Assembly: GCA_012845835.1 (NCBI GenBank)
Contig: JABAKD010000030.1
Coordinates: forward strand, 12,751,580 to 12,815,579
From: Undaria pinnatifida
Taxonomy: Eukaryota > Sar > Phaeophyceae > Laminariales > Alariaceae
Direction of reading: 5' to 3'
Length of the DNA: 64,000 nucleotides
Both the position numbers and the translations under genes were made by a program. Numbering within the stretch: the stretch's first letter is position 1; every line of letters begins with the position of its first letter. Below the pieces are notes generated by a model that saw nothing but the letters and a program-made list of their open reading frames with translations, did not search any database and was not told the origin of the DNA. Below, piece by piece: positions 12,646 to 22,924 of this stretch.

Positions 12646-12819
12646 CTGGACGAAGAGGAGGAGAGCGAAGTTAAGGCTGAGGCAGCCTCGTGCAGCATTT
12701 TCGCGTCTGCGCCCGCTGGGCTCCCGCGGACAAGCAGCGCGCGCTTTAGCCGGGAGATGCTGCAGCGCAGGCTGAAAAAGAGGGCGCGTGCGTGGAGAGT
12801 GTTTTTGGCGGTCATGCAG
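12646..12819 (+). CDS. PH-like protein exon: acidic and basic linker
   Basis: Acceptor GCTATCAG, donor ATGCAG before GTGGGT, 58 codons with no stop. Its end FLAVMQ joins directly to EHGLRVRKYH of the next exon in phase 0, which gives a plausible first strand for the PH-like fold. Other frames of the segment look less coding-like. Confidence 0.55.
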
Positions 12820-15800
12820 GTGGGTCAATATTAGGGGGGGCGCGTGCTTGCGAGCAACGGGGTGTATTTGTTGGGGTTTTGTTTAGTTGGCCCTCGTGGC
12901 CTGGCAATAATGCGGTGCCAATTATTTGTTGACCGTATTTGTTCACGTGTTGGTTTGAGGCGAAGAGCTGTACGTGGAAGAGCATACACATATGTTTTCT
13001 TTTTTTCTTTCATGTTTTGGAGGGTTTTGGAATCGTTTTTTTTTTTTTTTTTTTTCAAGGTTTTTGGCCTATTTACTTGGTAGTTTTTTTTTTTTTTCGC
13101 CGATAATGGCGGCAACATTACCGTTTTTGCCTTTGGAGGGTCGCGGGAGAGAGGTTCTACGTGGCGGCCGGCGGTCATGGAGCTTTAGCTTCGTGTTGGT
13201 GTGTAGTAGCCACCTACGGCCCTAGAGTTGAACGAACGGCGTATTATACGGTTTTGAAGGCCACGGAGGCGTTTTTGTCGAGTAAACACACGACAGGCAG
13301 TATAATGGTTTAACCTTTCCGAGACTAAAATTACTCAAAGAGCATTGGCCACACGAAGCATGTACGAAGGAAGCAAGCAAGTAGAGCGGGGCCGCTAGGG
13401 TAGGGGGGCGCTGGTGGTGATGCGTGACCACAACGCAAGGAGTTTCACTACACGAGCGTAGCGTGAACTATCTGCTGCAGCTGCACGCTACTAAACCCTT
13501 TGAGACTTGAGAGGGAAAAATTGACGATTACGCATCAGCCGCTGCTAGTTGGAGATGATGGTAACATGGTGTCCGAACGACAAGAATGCCAAAGCCTTTC
13601 TCGCACGGGAAGGACGCGGCGTGATCCTGCTATTGATAGTACTGCTGCGCGCCCACGCTACTACTAGCAACTGAGTGGTACGAGGGAGTCTCTGCGTGGT
13701 ATGAAATGCCCAATAGTATTAGTAGTAAACGTAGTACTCCGCCACGGGGAAACGTTACTGCTACAGTATTAATATACCACCATTGCTACGACTCCAGCAG
13801 CTTACTGCTATTTGTTATCATAACTCACGTGCTGTGGACATCCCACAGTCCCCAGTGCGCAGGTCGTACGCAACCTGGCCAAACAGAAATTAGCCTGTGG
13901 GGTTGGGGTTTCCACGCCGTGCGGGGCGTTATCGACCCGAAGGATCACCGTTTTCGTTCTCGGGTTGTTGGAGTTGTACATGTCTGGAACTATTGCGGGG
14001 GTAGGACCCTATTCCCGCCGGGGGCATCGGGACCTCGGTTTTGCCCCGGGGGGCAACGTCCGCCGCTCGTCTGGCTTCACTAACCCCAACCTATCAGCAA
14101 TCAGCAATCAGCCTGTATGGTTGGGGTTTCCACACCGTGCGGGCGGGTATCAAACCGGTGGATCAGCGCTTTCATCCCAGGGGTGTTGGGTTTGTAGATA
14201 TATGGAAGGACTTTTGATCCGGGGAGGGGGAATCATCCTTCGCGGGTGCGGCGGGACATCAACGTTGTCCCGAGGGGCAACTCTCGCCGCGCGCTGGCTC
14301 CATGAGCCCGATCAGCGATCAGCGATTAGCAATCAGCCAATGGGGGTGGGGTTTCCAATCGTACGGGGCGACATCGACCCGGGGGATCGTCCTACAACGT
14401 CCCCTGGGTATTGCAGTTGTAGATGTATTGAAAAAAATCTGATCTGGGGATGAGACTTGGGACGCTCGATCAGCAATCAGCCGATGGGGGGTAAGGTTTG
14501 CACACCACACCGTGCGGGGCGGTATTGACCCGGGCAAAGACCGTTTTCGTCCCCGGTGTGTTGCAATTTCAACTCTGTCGAAGGGTTTCTTTTCCGGGGA
14601 TGGGAACTTATCGTCCCCAGGTGAGGCGGGCTCTCGACGTTGTCCCGATGGGCATATCTCGCTGCGCGCTGGCTCCATGGGCCCCAGCCGATCAGCAGCC
14701 CGCCCCGGCCGTGTAGGCGGAGGCTTCCCGGTCTCGTGCGGTGGTCGACTGGGCGGTGGCGGATTTCAATGCGGTCAACACATGCCACGAGAAGGCCGTG
14801 ATGACCGCATTAAAATCTGCCGCCGAGCGGTCGACCGCCGCGCGAGACCGAGAAGCCTCCGCCTGCACGGCCGGGGCGGGCTGCCGCAAGGCGGCAGAGA
14901 AGGCGAGGGGAAGCCAAACAAGACCATATTGGGGTGGCGAGGGCGGGACGTGACCCACTCGCCGGGCTCGGCGGCGCAGAATCAAGGTGCGCGACGAAGC
15001 TGATTTCGTGGGCGAAGCTGACGCTGAATCAGACCCAAGAGTTTACAGGTGACCCGTAGCTACCAATGGGGCGCGCATAGCTTTCGTCGGCTGCTACCTG
15101 TTCCGCTTTTTCAGCCGCGTCTGTGGCATCTGTCTCGCCCTGCAGGGCACGGGCTGTCATTTCATGAACCCATATGCTGCAAGGTGGGGCTACACTATTG
15201 GGTGCACCAGCAACTCCCCTAGCCCCACTACTCTTTTCCTTTGCCCGGTACGATCGACCGTTCCGCACCGCTACGGCCACGATGGCCCCGCCAGGCACTG
15301 CGGCCGTGGTTACCACGCTCGCCGACGGATCTAGGCCTACCGCCCTCATCCGGCACGAGACGAACCCAACCGCGAGAGCGATAAGCTCAGGTCCGCTATT
15401 TCAGATCCAAGAGGCGGACAACCCATACCACCCAGCGCACTCACCACGTCGCCCGGCATCGCTGCAGAAGGTGCAGTCGTGGCGGCGGCCGGGTCGCATG
15501 CCGGGCCCTTTCCCTCCTCCGAGGGGGAGACCACAGGAGAGCGCGAGGCCTGGCCCCCACCCGTGTCGCCCCTTCCGGGCGGAGAGGTCGGGCGAGCGAA
15601 GGGCGATTTGGCCGCTGCAAGTTCCCGATACGACATGCGGCGACGACGCACAGGGAAATCCAAGAAGCATTTGGTGGGCAATTTCGTCGAGGCGGGGGGG
15701 TAGGGATAGCTTGGGGAGACGGTACTTCTAACTTCTAGCAGCAACGACGCGCTGGCTGCTGGCTCCATGAGCTCCTGCCGATGGGGGTGGGGTTTACACA

Positions 15801-16959
15801 CCGTGCGGGGCGGTATAGACCCTTGGTATCATTATTTTCGTCCCAGGGGTGGAGTAGCAGATGCATGGGGGGATTTCTGATCCGGGAGTGAGACTCTATC
15901 CTCCCGGGGTGCCGTTCGCTCCATGAGCCCAAGTTAATCAGCGATCAGCCCATGGGGTAGGGGTTTGTGTGGGGCGGTGTCGACCCGAGGGATTGCCGTT
16001 TTTGTCCCCGGTTGGTGGTAGTTTTGGATATATGGAGGGATTTATGAACCGGCAATGGGACCCTGTCCTCCCCGGGTGCAGTAGAATCTCCATGCCCCTG
16101 TGGCTAGAATATTCCTGGTCAGCACCAATCTTCCAGAAAAGAGCCAGCGGCCTCTGGCAGGCATTTAATAGGCCAATCAGCGGCCCGAATCGCTATTCAA
16201 AATTGTAGGCCGGCGTAATTCAAAGTTGTAAGCCGGCAACAAGGCTGGCTCGATGGCTGTTGGGACTGCATCGGGATTTTTGGCAATGCTGAACACGCGA
16301 CAGCCGCGACTCGGCGGGGCTTGAGACCTAGTGTTGTGCTTGTTTTGTCATTAAATCGTGGCGACCCAGAGAAGCTACCTGGTACCTCTTATCCTGAAGT
16401 ACTAATAGATCTAAGAACGCGCTGCTTGTCCTTTTGGCCTCGTTGTCCTTTGTCCGTTTGCAGGAGCACGGCTTGAGGGTAAGGAAGTATCACCGGCATG
16501 GCAAGGGGTGGGCGCACAGGGTGGTCAAGTATGACCCCACCCTCCCGGGCCTGCGATGGAAAACCAGCAAGTGGTGGGACTCGGGCGGCGGGCAGGTAGG
16601 GATCGCTTGTAGGAATGGTTGTTGGATGGTTGTTGTTGTTGTTGTTGTCGTTGATGTTGTTGTTGTTGCTGCTGTTGCTGTTGCTGCCGTTGTCGTGGCC
16701 GTTGTTTGTTGTTGTTTTTTTTGTGTTTGCTTGCTTACGAAACTCTTCCCCGCGCTGCCCCACACACTCCCAGATCCCTCTGGGCGACGTCCTAGACGTC
16801 GAAAGACGCGGAAAGGTCGTGTGGATCAAGTGCTTACACCTCGGAACGGTGGGATTTGAAGCATCACTCGAAACAGACGCCGTCATATTTTACCTCGCGA
16901 TCGACTCGCTGCTTGACAAACGGTGTGGAGTGGAGGACAGCGTCAAGATGGGCCTATAG
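12646..16959 (+). CDS. 3' end of a gene for a PH-like-domain protein, three exons
   Basis: Three exons join in phase 0: 12646-12819, 16464-16595 and 16774-16959. They give 163 residues and a TAG. All introns are GT-AG with pyrimidine-rich acceptors. The first part is acidic (LDEEEESEV), followed by a basic helical stretch (REMLQRRLKKRARAW). The rest resembles a PLC-type pleckstrin-homology domain: GLRVRKYHRHGKGWAHRVVK, then LPGLRWK with the conserved tryptophan, then IPLGDVLDV, and a final amphipathic helix AIDSLLDKR. Such domains usually bind phosphoinositides or proteins at membranes. That role is inferred from resemblance and not shown here. The upstream exons are not certain, so full length and domain order are unknown. 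The introns (3,644 and 178 bases) hold a tandem array and a TTG microsatellite. No AATAAA was seen soon after the stop. Confidence 0.62.
14698..14884. repeat. Long inverted repeat, 80-base arms
   Basis: Arms 14,698-14,779 and about 14,803-14,884 are near-perfect complements: GCCCGCCCCGGCCGT and GGCGGAGGCTTC on the left pair with GAAGCCTCCGCC and ACGGCCGGGGCGGGC on the right. The loop is about 23 bases. As RNA or single-stranded DNA it would form a very stable hairpin. It lies at one edge of the segment that interrupts the tandem array. Confidence 0.8.
15029..15801 (-). pseudogene. Possible decayed coding segment, Ala/Pro-rich, two overlapping frames
   Basis: Minus-strand frames 15801-15346 and 15349-15029 overlap at ATGA. 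The first includes DFPVRRRRMSYRELAAAKS and a Pro/Ala/Gly-rich linker. The second has EMTARALQGETDATDAAEKA. Composition resembles the disordered part of a retroelement gag-like protein, but no motif identifies it. GC-rich DNA opens frames by chance, so this may not be coding. Confidence 0.2.
16464..16595 (+). CDS. PH-like domain exon, N-terminal strands
   Basis: Acceptor TCCGTTTGCAG and donor GGGCAG before GTAGGG, 44 codons, phase 0 at both ends. It carries KYHRHGKGW, RVVKYDP and LRWK, the basic and tryptophan features typical of the first strands of PLC-type PH domains. Confidence 0.62.
16617..16725. repeat. TTG/TTGCTG microsatellite in last PH-gene intron
   Basis: A run of TTG with CTG interruptions fills most of the 178-base intron between the two PH-domain exons. 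Confidence 0.85.
16774..16959 (+). CDS. PH-like domain exon, C-terminal strands, helix and stop
   Basis: Acceptor CACTCCCAG, 61 codons and TAG at 16957-16959. It begins IPLGDVLDVERRGK and ends with a predicted helix (AIDSLLDKR) plus a short tail. An internal donor before the stop cannot be excluded, but the fold would be complete here. Confidence 0.6.
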   Translation: MPLGDVLDVERRGKVVWIKCLHLGTVGFEASLETDAVIFYLAIDSLLDKRCGVEDSVKMGL

Positions 16960-17054
16960 GGAACGCAAAACCATCGTGACGGGAAAACAGCGAACTGGAT
17001 TGAATTCAACCCCGCCAGGACGTGGGTTTCCTTGCACTCGGCACGCTTAGACAA

Positions 17055-17085
<31 letters not shown>

Positions 17086-17093
17086 GGGGGGGG
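17055..17093. repeat. Poly(G) run: 30 G, then A, then 8 G
   Basis: An unbroken run of 30 G at 17,055-17,084, one A, then 8 G. It begins 96 bases after the PH-gene stop, so it may lie in the 3' UTR or just beyond. Confidence 0.95.
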
Positions 17094-17784
17094 TTCTCTT
17101 GCCATCGCGCGCGCGGGCTGCTGTGATTGGCCTGCTGTTTGCGTCGCGGGCTGTAATTGTTTCTCAGATGGCGGCAGAAGTAAAGCTTATTTGCTGCTAG
17201 TAGACACGCGCAACAAATCTGTTTCATGTTGTTTATTCCGCCTGTTGGGTCGATGGTCTTTGGCCTTGGCGTGGCACATGGGAAATGGTCTTGGTGTGGC
17301 ACATCGGAGGGGGGATGGTGCTTGCGCCGGGGGTAAGCATTCCCTCGAATGAAAGACGAAGTGCTTGATTGGCCAATTCCGCCCGGAGACGGTGGGGGTT
17401 GGGCGGGGAGGCTGACTGTGCCTTGAAGCAGCCGACCAGGCCTTTTGGCCTATTGGCTTTGCTGAAGCGGTACTTGTTACTCGCTCGCTCGCTCGAGTGC
17501 TATGAAAAGTGACTACCACTAAAGGAGCTGCGCCCATTTTGCTAAAGCCACGCATGCTCGCTGGATGGCTTTGCTCGATTGCTGAGGAGTAACAAAAAGG
17601 TGCTCCCGTTTTTGCTGAGGTCGGTAAGAGATCGGTGGTCCCGTTGGCGAATAGCGTTGTATCCTGACAAAATTGAGCTACGCACAGCCGTAGCTGTTCC
17701 TCTTCGTAGCAGTCGTTAAGCGTGTCAGCAGCAATTAGGCTGGTGTCCGTTTGGAGTTGTGTGGCGTCATATCGAGGTCGCCGG

Positions 17785-17845
17785 GTGACATGACGTGGCG
17801 TGGCGTGATGTGATGTGGCGTGGCGTGGCGTGGCGTGGCGTGGCC
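17785..17845. repeat. GGCGT pentanucleotide repeat
   Basis: About eleven GTGGC/GTGAT-type units. No gene is supported from 17.1 to 18.2 kb. Confidence 0.8.
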
Positions 17846-18225
17846 TCCGTTGGTCTCACTCGGGTAGTGTAAGGGTAGGAGGCTCTGTCGGTACAGTGTC
17901 TTACGGGGTAATAGGTTTTATTTCTCGCTTTTGTTGGTGCAGTGTCTTATTGGGAAGTACGTTTTATTTCTTGGTTGCTCGGTGCCATGTCTTACGGGGA
18001 AGTATTTTTTTTTTGTTCGTTTTTTCTTATTCTTTGCTACGTCGATGGTCCGACGGGCGTGTTACTTAACGAGGGTGTCTTTGCTGTTCTATTGCCGTTT
18101 TATGGAGAGCGTGTTGGGACGAGAAGAGCCATTGCACAGCCTGCCGCTGCGGTGTACCTAGCTAGTGTACCGTCGACAAGGTCAAGACCCATGAATACGG
18201 GGGGGGGGGTAAGAAATGGTTTTGG

Positions 18226-18335
18226 GGAAGGGGGGGCTTAAACGCCCCGGGGGGGAGGGGCTTAACCAGCCCCAGTCGGGGAGCGGGCTTAACAAGCCCC
18301 GGTTTGCGAGGAGACTTCTCCAGTCCCGGTTGATT
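18226..18335. repeat. Minisatellite of small GGGGCTTAA hairpins
   Basis: Units of about 28 bases: GGGGGCTTAAACGCCCC, GGGGCTTAACCAGCCCC, CGGGCTTAACAAGCCCCGG and a decayed fourth, GAGACTTCTCCAGTCCCGG. Each is itself a short inverted repeat. Confidence 0.65.
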
Positions 18336-18496
18336 GTTTTCTTCCCGGTGTTTCTTCCCGATGTTTTGAAAAATAGCGCCGGTGGTTGATGAGCCTACGA
18401 TGGTTGCTTTCGACAGGGGGGGGTGGTGAAGGCGGTGACGTTTCGAAAGTGATTTCGCGGGCTTTTTGTCTCTCGATGCTTTGTATCTTTTTATTT

Positions 18497-18996
18497 NNNN
18501 NNNNNNNNNNNNNNNNNNNNNNNNNNNNNNNNNNNNNNNNNNNNNNNNNNNNNNNNNNNNNNNNNNNNNNNNNNNNNNNNNNNNNNNNNNNNNNNNNNNN
18601 NNNNNNNNNNNNNNNNNNNNNNNNNNNNNNNNNNNNNNNNNNNNNNNNNNNNNNNNNNNNNNNNNNNNNNNNNNNNNNNNNNNNNNNNNNNNNNNNNNNN
18701 NNNNNNNNNNNNNNNNNNNNNNNNNNNNNNNNNNNNNNNNNNNNNNNNNNNNNNNNNNNNNNNNNNNNNNNNNNNNNNNNNNNNNNNNNNNNNNNNNNNN
18801 NNNNNNNNNNNNNNNNNNNNNNNNNNNNNNNNNNNNNNNNNNNNNNNNNNNNNNNNNNNNNNNNNNNNNNNNNNNNNNNNNNNNNNNNNNNNNNNNNNNN
18901 NNNNNNNNNNNNNNNNNNNNNNNNNNNNNNNNNNNNNNNNNNNNNNNNNNNNNNNNNNNNNNNNNNNNNNNNNNNNNNNNNNNNNNNNNNNNNNNN
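18497..18996. other. Assembly gap, 500 N
   Basis: Exactly 500 unknown bases, a conventional placeholder length, so the true distance is unknown. Flanks are GC-rich and repeated on the left, with GTATGATGATA-type repeats on the right. Confidence 0.99.
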
Positions 18997-19189
18997 GGAG
19001 GGTATGATGATAGTATGATGGCATGGTGGAGGGTATGATAGCTAAAATCCACTATGAAATAGAGTAAAAAACGAAGTACAAGGTACTACAATGGTAAGTA
19101 CTACAATACCGTAGCATTGATCAAAAGAAACAAATTAATTCAAAGCTTACAGAAAGCATATTAGAGGCTGTCACAGACACCGGCCACAC

Positions 19190-19478
19190 CTTTTTTGCAG
19201 GCCTCTGTACTACTATTAAATAGGCAGGTGAACTCCACGCTTGGTCACTCACGTGCACCTGGTTTTAGATAACCTAATCTTGTATTAGTCCCACAAGCCA
19301 CGGTTAGAGCTAAACAGCTAAACACGTTGCTAGTCCGAGGAGCAAATGCATCATCCCGTTTTTTCTATACGCCCACATGCCTTCAAAGGCGTGTGAAGCC
19401 CTTCTATTTAGTGTCCGTATCCTAGATCTTACGCTTTGTTCAATTAGCCTCCCACGGCAATACCATCTAGCCACTCTC
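19190..19478 (+). repeat. Dispersed repeat family D, copy 1
   Basis: It contains TTGTATTAGTCCCACAAGCC, GTTGCTAGTCCGAGGAG, CACATGCCTTCAAAGGCGTG and GTATCCTAGATCTTACG. An inverted copy lies at about 24,160-24,412 and a direct copy at 46,390-46,600. It runs directly into the C-rich complex. Confidence 0.7.
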
Positions 19479-20449
19479 ACCCTTTCACTCCCACCCCCCC
19501 CACCCCACTCGGCCAACCACCCCCACCCGCATTCCCTTCCCCGTGCTTCCCCCCCGTCTCCTTCCCCCTTACGGCCATTGTCCCCTCAACGCCTACTACT
19601 CCTACCCCCCACACCCATTTCCTCTCCCCCACGTCCACCCACCTCCCGGCCCACTCCCCCCAACGCCTTCCCCCCTGCCCCCATACTTCTGCCTAGCCCC
19701 TCCGCCGTTGCCTGCCCCCCCCCTCCCCTTCCCACTCCCCCCTTCCACTCCCCCCCAACTCCCACGCTCCCCTCCCCCCCCGGCCGACTACACTCCAGCC
19801 GTCTACCCCCCACCACCCCCCCGCTCGCCCCAAACCTCACTTCTCCCCCCCCCCTCCGCTGCTCCCCCGCCTCAACTCCCCCCTCCCCTCCCCCAATTGC
19901 CCCCCGCGCCTCCGCCCCCGCCTCCCGCCCCGCATCCCCCGCCCCCCCGCCCCCCCCTTCCCCCGCACCGACTCTCCATTCCCGATCCCCCACTCCCCAC
20001 CCCCCCACTCCCCGTCCCCCCACAACACCCTCCCCTAACTCCTAGCCCCCTCCCCCACCTTAAAAAAAGTATATACATATAATAGTTGGCCTCGGTTGGC
20101 ACCGGCGCTGTAAAACATTATATGTATATTGGGGTTGGCGTTGGTTGGCAACGACGGTGTAAAACATGCCAATCACTGCGTGAGCTAGATAACCAGGGTA
20201 CCGTTTTTATTATTTATTACTCTTTATTTATTTTTGGCGGTCACCATGATGGTTGTCCAGTTAGATCATATTGTGCGGGGTGGAGAACCCTGACTCCGCA
20301 CAAGGGGAGTGATCGCATCATGTAGTGTGAATATGGCAAGGCACCCACGAAGCAGTTACATAGTAACACCCATTGCTGTCTCTGGAGTGGCCACAACCAG
20401 AAAACAAAATATAACTCATTGGCGCTGTCATCCATAAGCAAGAACGTAG

Positions 20450-20662
20450 GCACAAGGTGCCGAAGAAGTCCGTCCTACGAGCGGCTTTTGGAAGGATGCA
20501 GTTCACCCTTCATGCGACTCGCCGAACACCTCACGGCGCTTCGCGCTTGTTGCAAGCAATGTCTGCCTGGTTGGTGAAAACCCGACGTGCTCCGTCCCGG
20601 CATAGTAGGGATGCGAGGGTCTATAGTCATACGACTACGGCGATGCACAAATTGAGTACACG
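20450..20662 (+). repeat. Second sequence family of the C-rich complex, copy 1
   Basis: GACTCGCCGAACACCTCACG, CCGACGTGCTCCG-like sequence, CATAGTAGGGATGCGAGGGT and ATACGACTACGGCGATGCA, ending TTGAGTACACG and then C-rich DNA. It matches 24,690-24,870. The junction resembles that of the retroelement copies, so it may be the 3' end of a related element. Confidence 0.6.
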
Positions 20663-21449
20663 CCCGCCCCTCCCACGTACCGACCCGCCCCCCCCCACAA
20701 CTCCCCTCCCCCCGCGCCCCCCCCCGCCCACTGCCCCCGCACCCACTCCCCAGTTCCACCCCTTCACGCTCACCCCCACCCACTCCCCACCCCCTATTGC
20801 CGAACACCCCACTCCACTCCCCTCCCCCCCGCTCCGTCCCCCCCACCTCCCGCCCCCCTCCCCCCCCTCCCCCACTCCACCCCTTCACGCTCACCCCCAC
20901 CCACTCCCCACCCCCTACTCCCGAACACCCCACTCCACTCCCCTCCCCCCCGCTCCGCCCCCCCCACCTCTCGCCCCCCTCCCCCCCCTCCCCCACTCCC
21001 CTCTTCCTCCCCCGCCGACTCCCACCCCTCCAACTCTCCCCCCTCAACTCCCCCCCCCCACTCCCCCCCCCCACTCCCCCCCCCCCCACTCCCCCCCCAC
21101 TCCCCCCCATTCCCCCCTCTCCGCTACCCCCCTCTCAACCCCCCCCCCCGAACTCACCCCCCCGTCCACTCTCCCCGCCTTCCACTCCCCGCCCCCCACT
21201 GCCCCTCCCCCACTCCCACCCCCGTACTCCCCCCTCTCCCACTCCCCCCTCCCCAACTCCCCCCCCCCTACTCCCCCCTCCCCCACTTCCCCCCCCTGCT
21301 CCACTGCCCTCATCTCAACTCTCTCCCCCCCACTCACCCCCCCCCACTCCACTCCCCTACTCCCCCACTCACTCTTCCCCCTAAATCCCCCCCCCACTTC
21401 CCCCCCCGCTTCCCCCCCCCACTCCACCTCCCCCCCTCCAACTCCCCGC

Positions 21450-21617
21450 AGGACGGGGATAGGATAAGCAAACAGTATGTAGTATATGGAAGAAGCGTAA
21501 TGAGCGCCCAAATGTTGGAGGTGTCTGTATTAGGGGTAGGAACGATGCTCCGTGTCTCGAAAGGGATGCGTGGTCAATGGTCAAATGACTGAGAAGGTAA
21601 GCAATAAATGAGTACGC
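21450..21617 (+). mobile_element. Non-LTR retroelement 3' end, copy 1
   Basis: GACGGGGATAGGATAAGCAA, GAAGCGTAATGAGCGCCC, ACGATGCTCCGT and GGTCAATGGTCAAATGACT match the 22.75-22.92 kb copy closely. It ends AATGAGTACG and then C-rich DNA. It begins directly in C-rich DNA, so it is heavily 5'-truncated. Confidence 0.7.
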
Positions 21618-21894
21618 CCCCCCTCCCCCTCCCCCACCTCCCACACCCCCTCCCCACACCCCCCCCACACTCCCCCCGCCCCCACCCCCACCCCCACACT
21701 CCCCCCCCCCACTTCCACCCCCCGCCACTCCCCCCCCACCCACTCCCCCCCCACCCACTCCCCCCCCCCCCCACTCCCCTCCCCCACAGCCCCCCTCGAG
21801 TAACACAGTACTAAGAGCAGAACTAGGAATGTACCCACTTAATACAAATAGAGACGTGAGAAAGTTGAAATGGCAATATGAAGTACCAGGTAGA

Positions 21895-21902
21895 TGATGA
21901 TG

Positions 21903-21948
<46 letters not shown>
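21895..21948. repeat. GAT triplet microsatellite
   Basis: About sixteen GAT units, immediately after TACCAGGTA. Confidence 0.9.
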
Positions 21949-21949
<1 letters not shown>

Positions 21950-22007
21950 GTTAGATCATATGCCCGGAAAAAAGTTGCCAGCTTTTTTCTAATGTTATTC
22001 TGTTTAT

Positions 22008-22118
22008 CCTCTGGTGGATGGGGAAAAATGAATTTCAAGTTCACCACACTTCCACGTATTTTCATACACGTCGTGTGTCAATTTAACTCAATTGCATTGG
22101 CAATCCAGCGTTAGCTGG
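22008..22118 (+). repeat. Dispersed repeat family E, copy 1
   Basis: GGTGGATGGGGAAAAATGAA, CACACTTCCACGTATTTTCA, CGTGTGTCAATTTAACTCA and AATCCAGCGTTAGC match 45,525-45,665 in the same order. Confidence 0.6.
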
Positions 22119-22139
22119 CAAAAAGTTGCCAACCATGCA

Positions 22140-22924
22140 TAGCCGATAGGGCTGTATGGGAGAAAACAACAAAAGGACGAGCTCGAATAAGATGGGATAA
22201 CAGAGTCGAGAAAATATGGAAGGATTTAGGGGGAGACCAAGAAGAGGTACTGTCTATAGATAAGCTTGGCGGGTGCAAGACCGAAGTAATTGAAAGAACA
22301 GAAAAAAGGGGAAGGCTAGCGCTAAGAAAGAAGGTGAAAGAGGAAAAGCACTTAGGTAGGGATATACGGGGGGTTGAGGGAAAATATTGGAATGAAAACG
22401 TATTGGCACGGCCCAGTGGATTACGCGAAAAAGCTGAAACTGCGATTTCGTGTAGGGGACCTGGATCTACCAAAAAAAAAGAAAGAGATATAACAGTGTA
22501 ATCGGGGGGAGGAGGACTTGGCTACACATATATGCACGTGTGGTACAACATTAGACAGTAGGACTCACATAGTAGGAGAATGTGAAAGATACAACGAGGA
22601 ACGGAGATGCGTTAGAGGAGGAGATGAGGAAATTTGATATATGTGACATGGAAGAGTTTGGTAGACCAGAGAGTAGCGAGAAAACGATCGCTATCCTATT
22701 AATAGCCTATTAATAGGAGAGATAGATGGTGACCGCAGACGGCGAAACAGGACGACGGGGATAGGATAAGCAAACAATTTCTATATAGTATAAGAAAGAA
22801 GCGTAATGAGCGCCCGAATGTTGAAGGTGTCTGTGCTAGGAGTAGGAACGATGCTCCGTCTCGAAAGGGATGCGCGGTCAATGGTCAAATGACTAAGGCA
22901 ATAAGCAACAAATTAGTACGTCCC
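22140..22924 (+). mobile_element. Non-LTR retroelement fragment with zinc-knuckle-like end, copy 2
   Basis: This is the longest copy. Broken frames read LKLRFRVGDLDLPKKKK, then CTCGTTLDSRTHIVGECERY (a C-x-C...H-x4-C arrangement as found at the C-terminus of many LINE reverse transcriptases), then EEFGRPESSEKTIAIL and FLYSIRKKRNERPNVEGV. Stops and frame changes make it inactive. No reverse-transcriptase catalytic block is present. It ends TTAGTACG and then C-rich DNA. Confidence 0.68.

Larger units (their letters stand above)
13885..16110. repeat. Degenerate 140-230-base tandem array in PH-gene intron
   Basis: TGGGGTTTCCACACCGTGCG-like starts occur near 13,903, 14,120, 14,346, 14,488, 15,787 and 15,960. 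Each unit continues with a GACCCG element, a TGTAGATATATGGA-like element, TCCCCGGG-type sequence, GCTGGCTCCATG and ATCAGC boxes. A segment of about 1.05 kb (14,700-15,750) interrupts the array. Confidence 0.68.

Noticed and set aside
18162-19052. Long frames crossing the N gap
   Set aside because: Unknown bases cannot support a reading frame.
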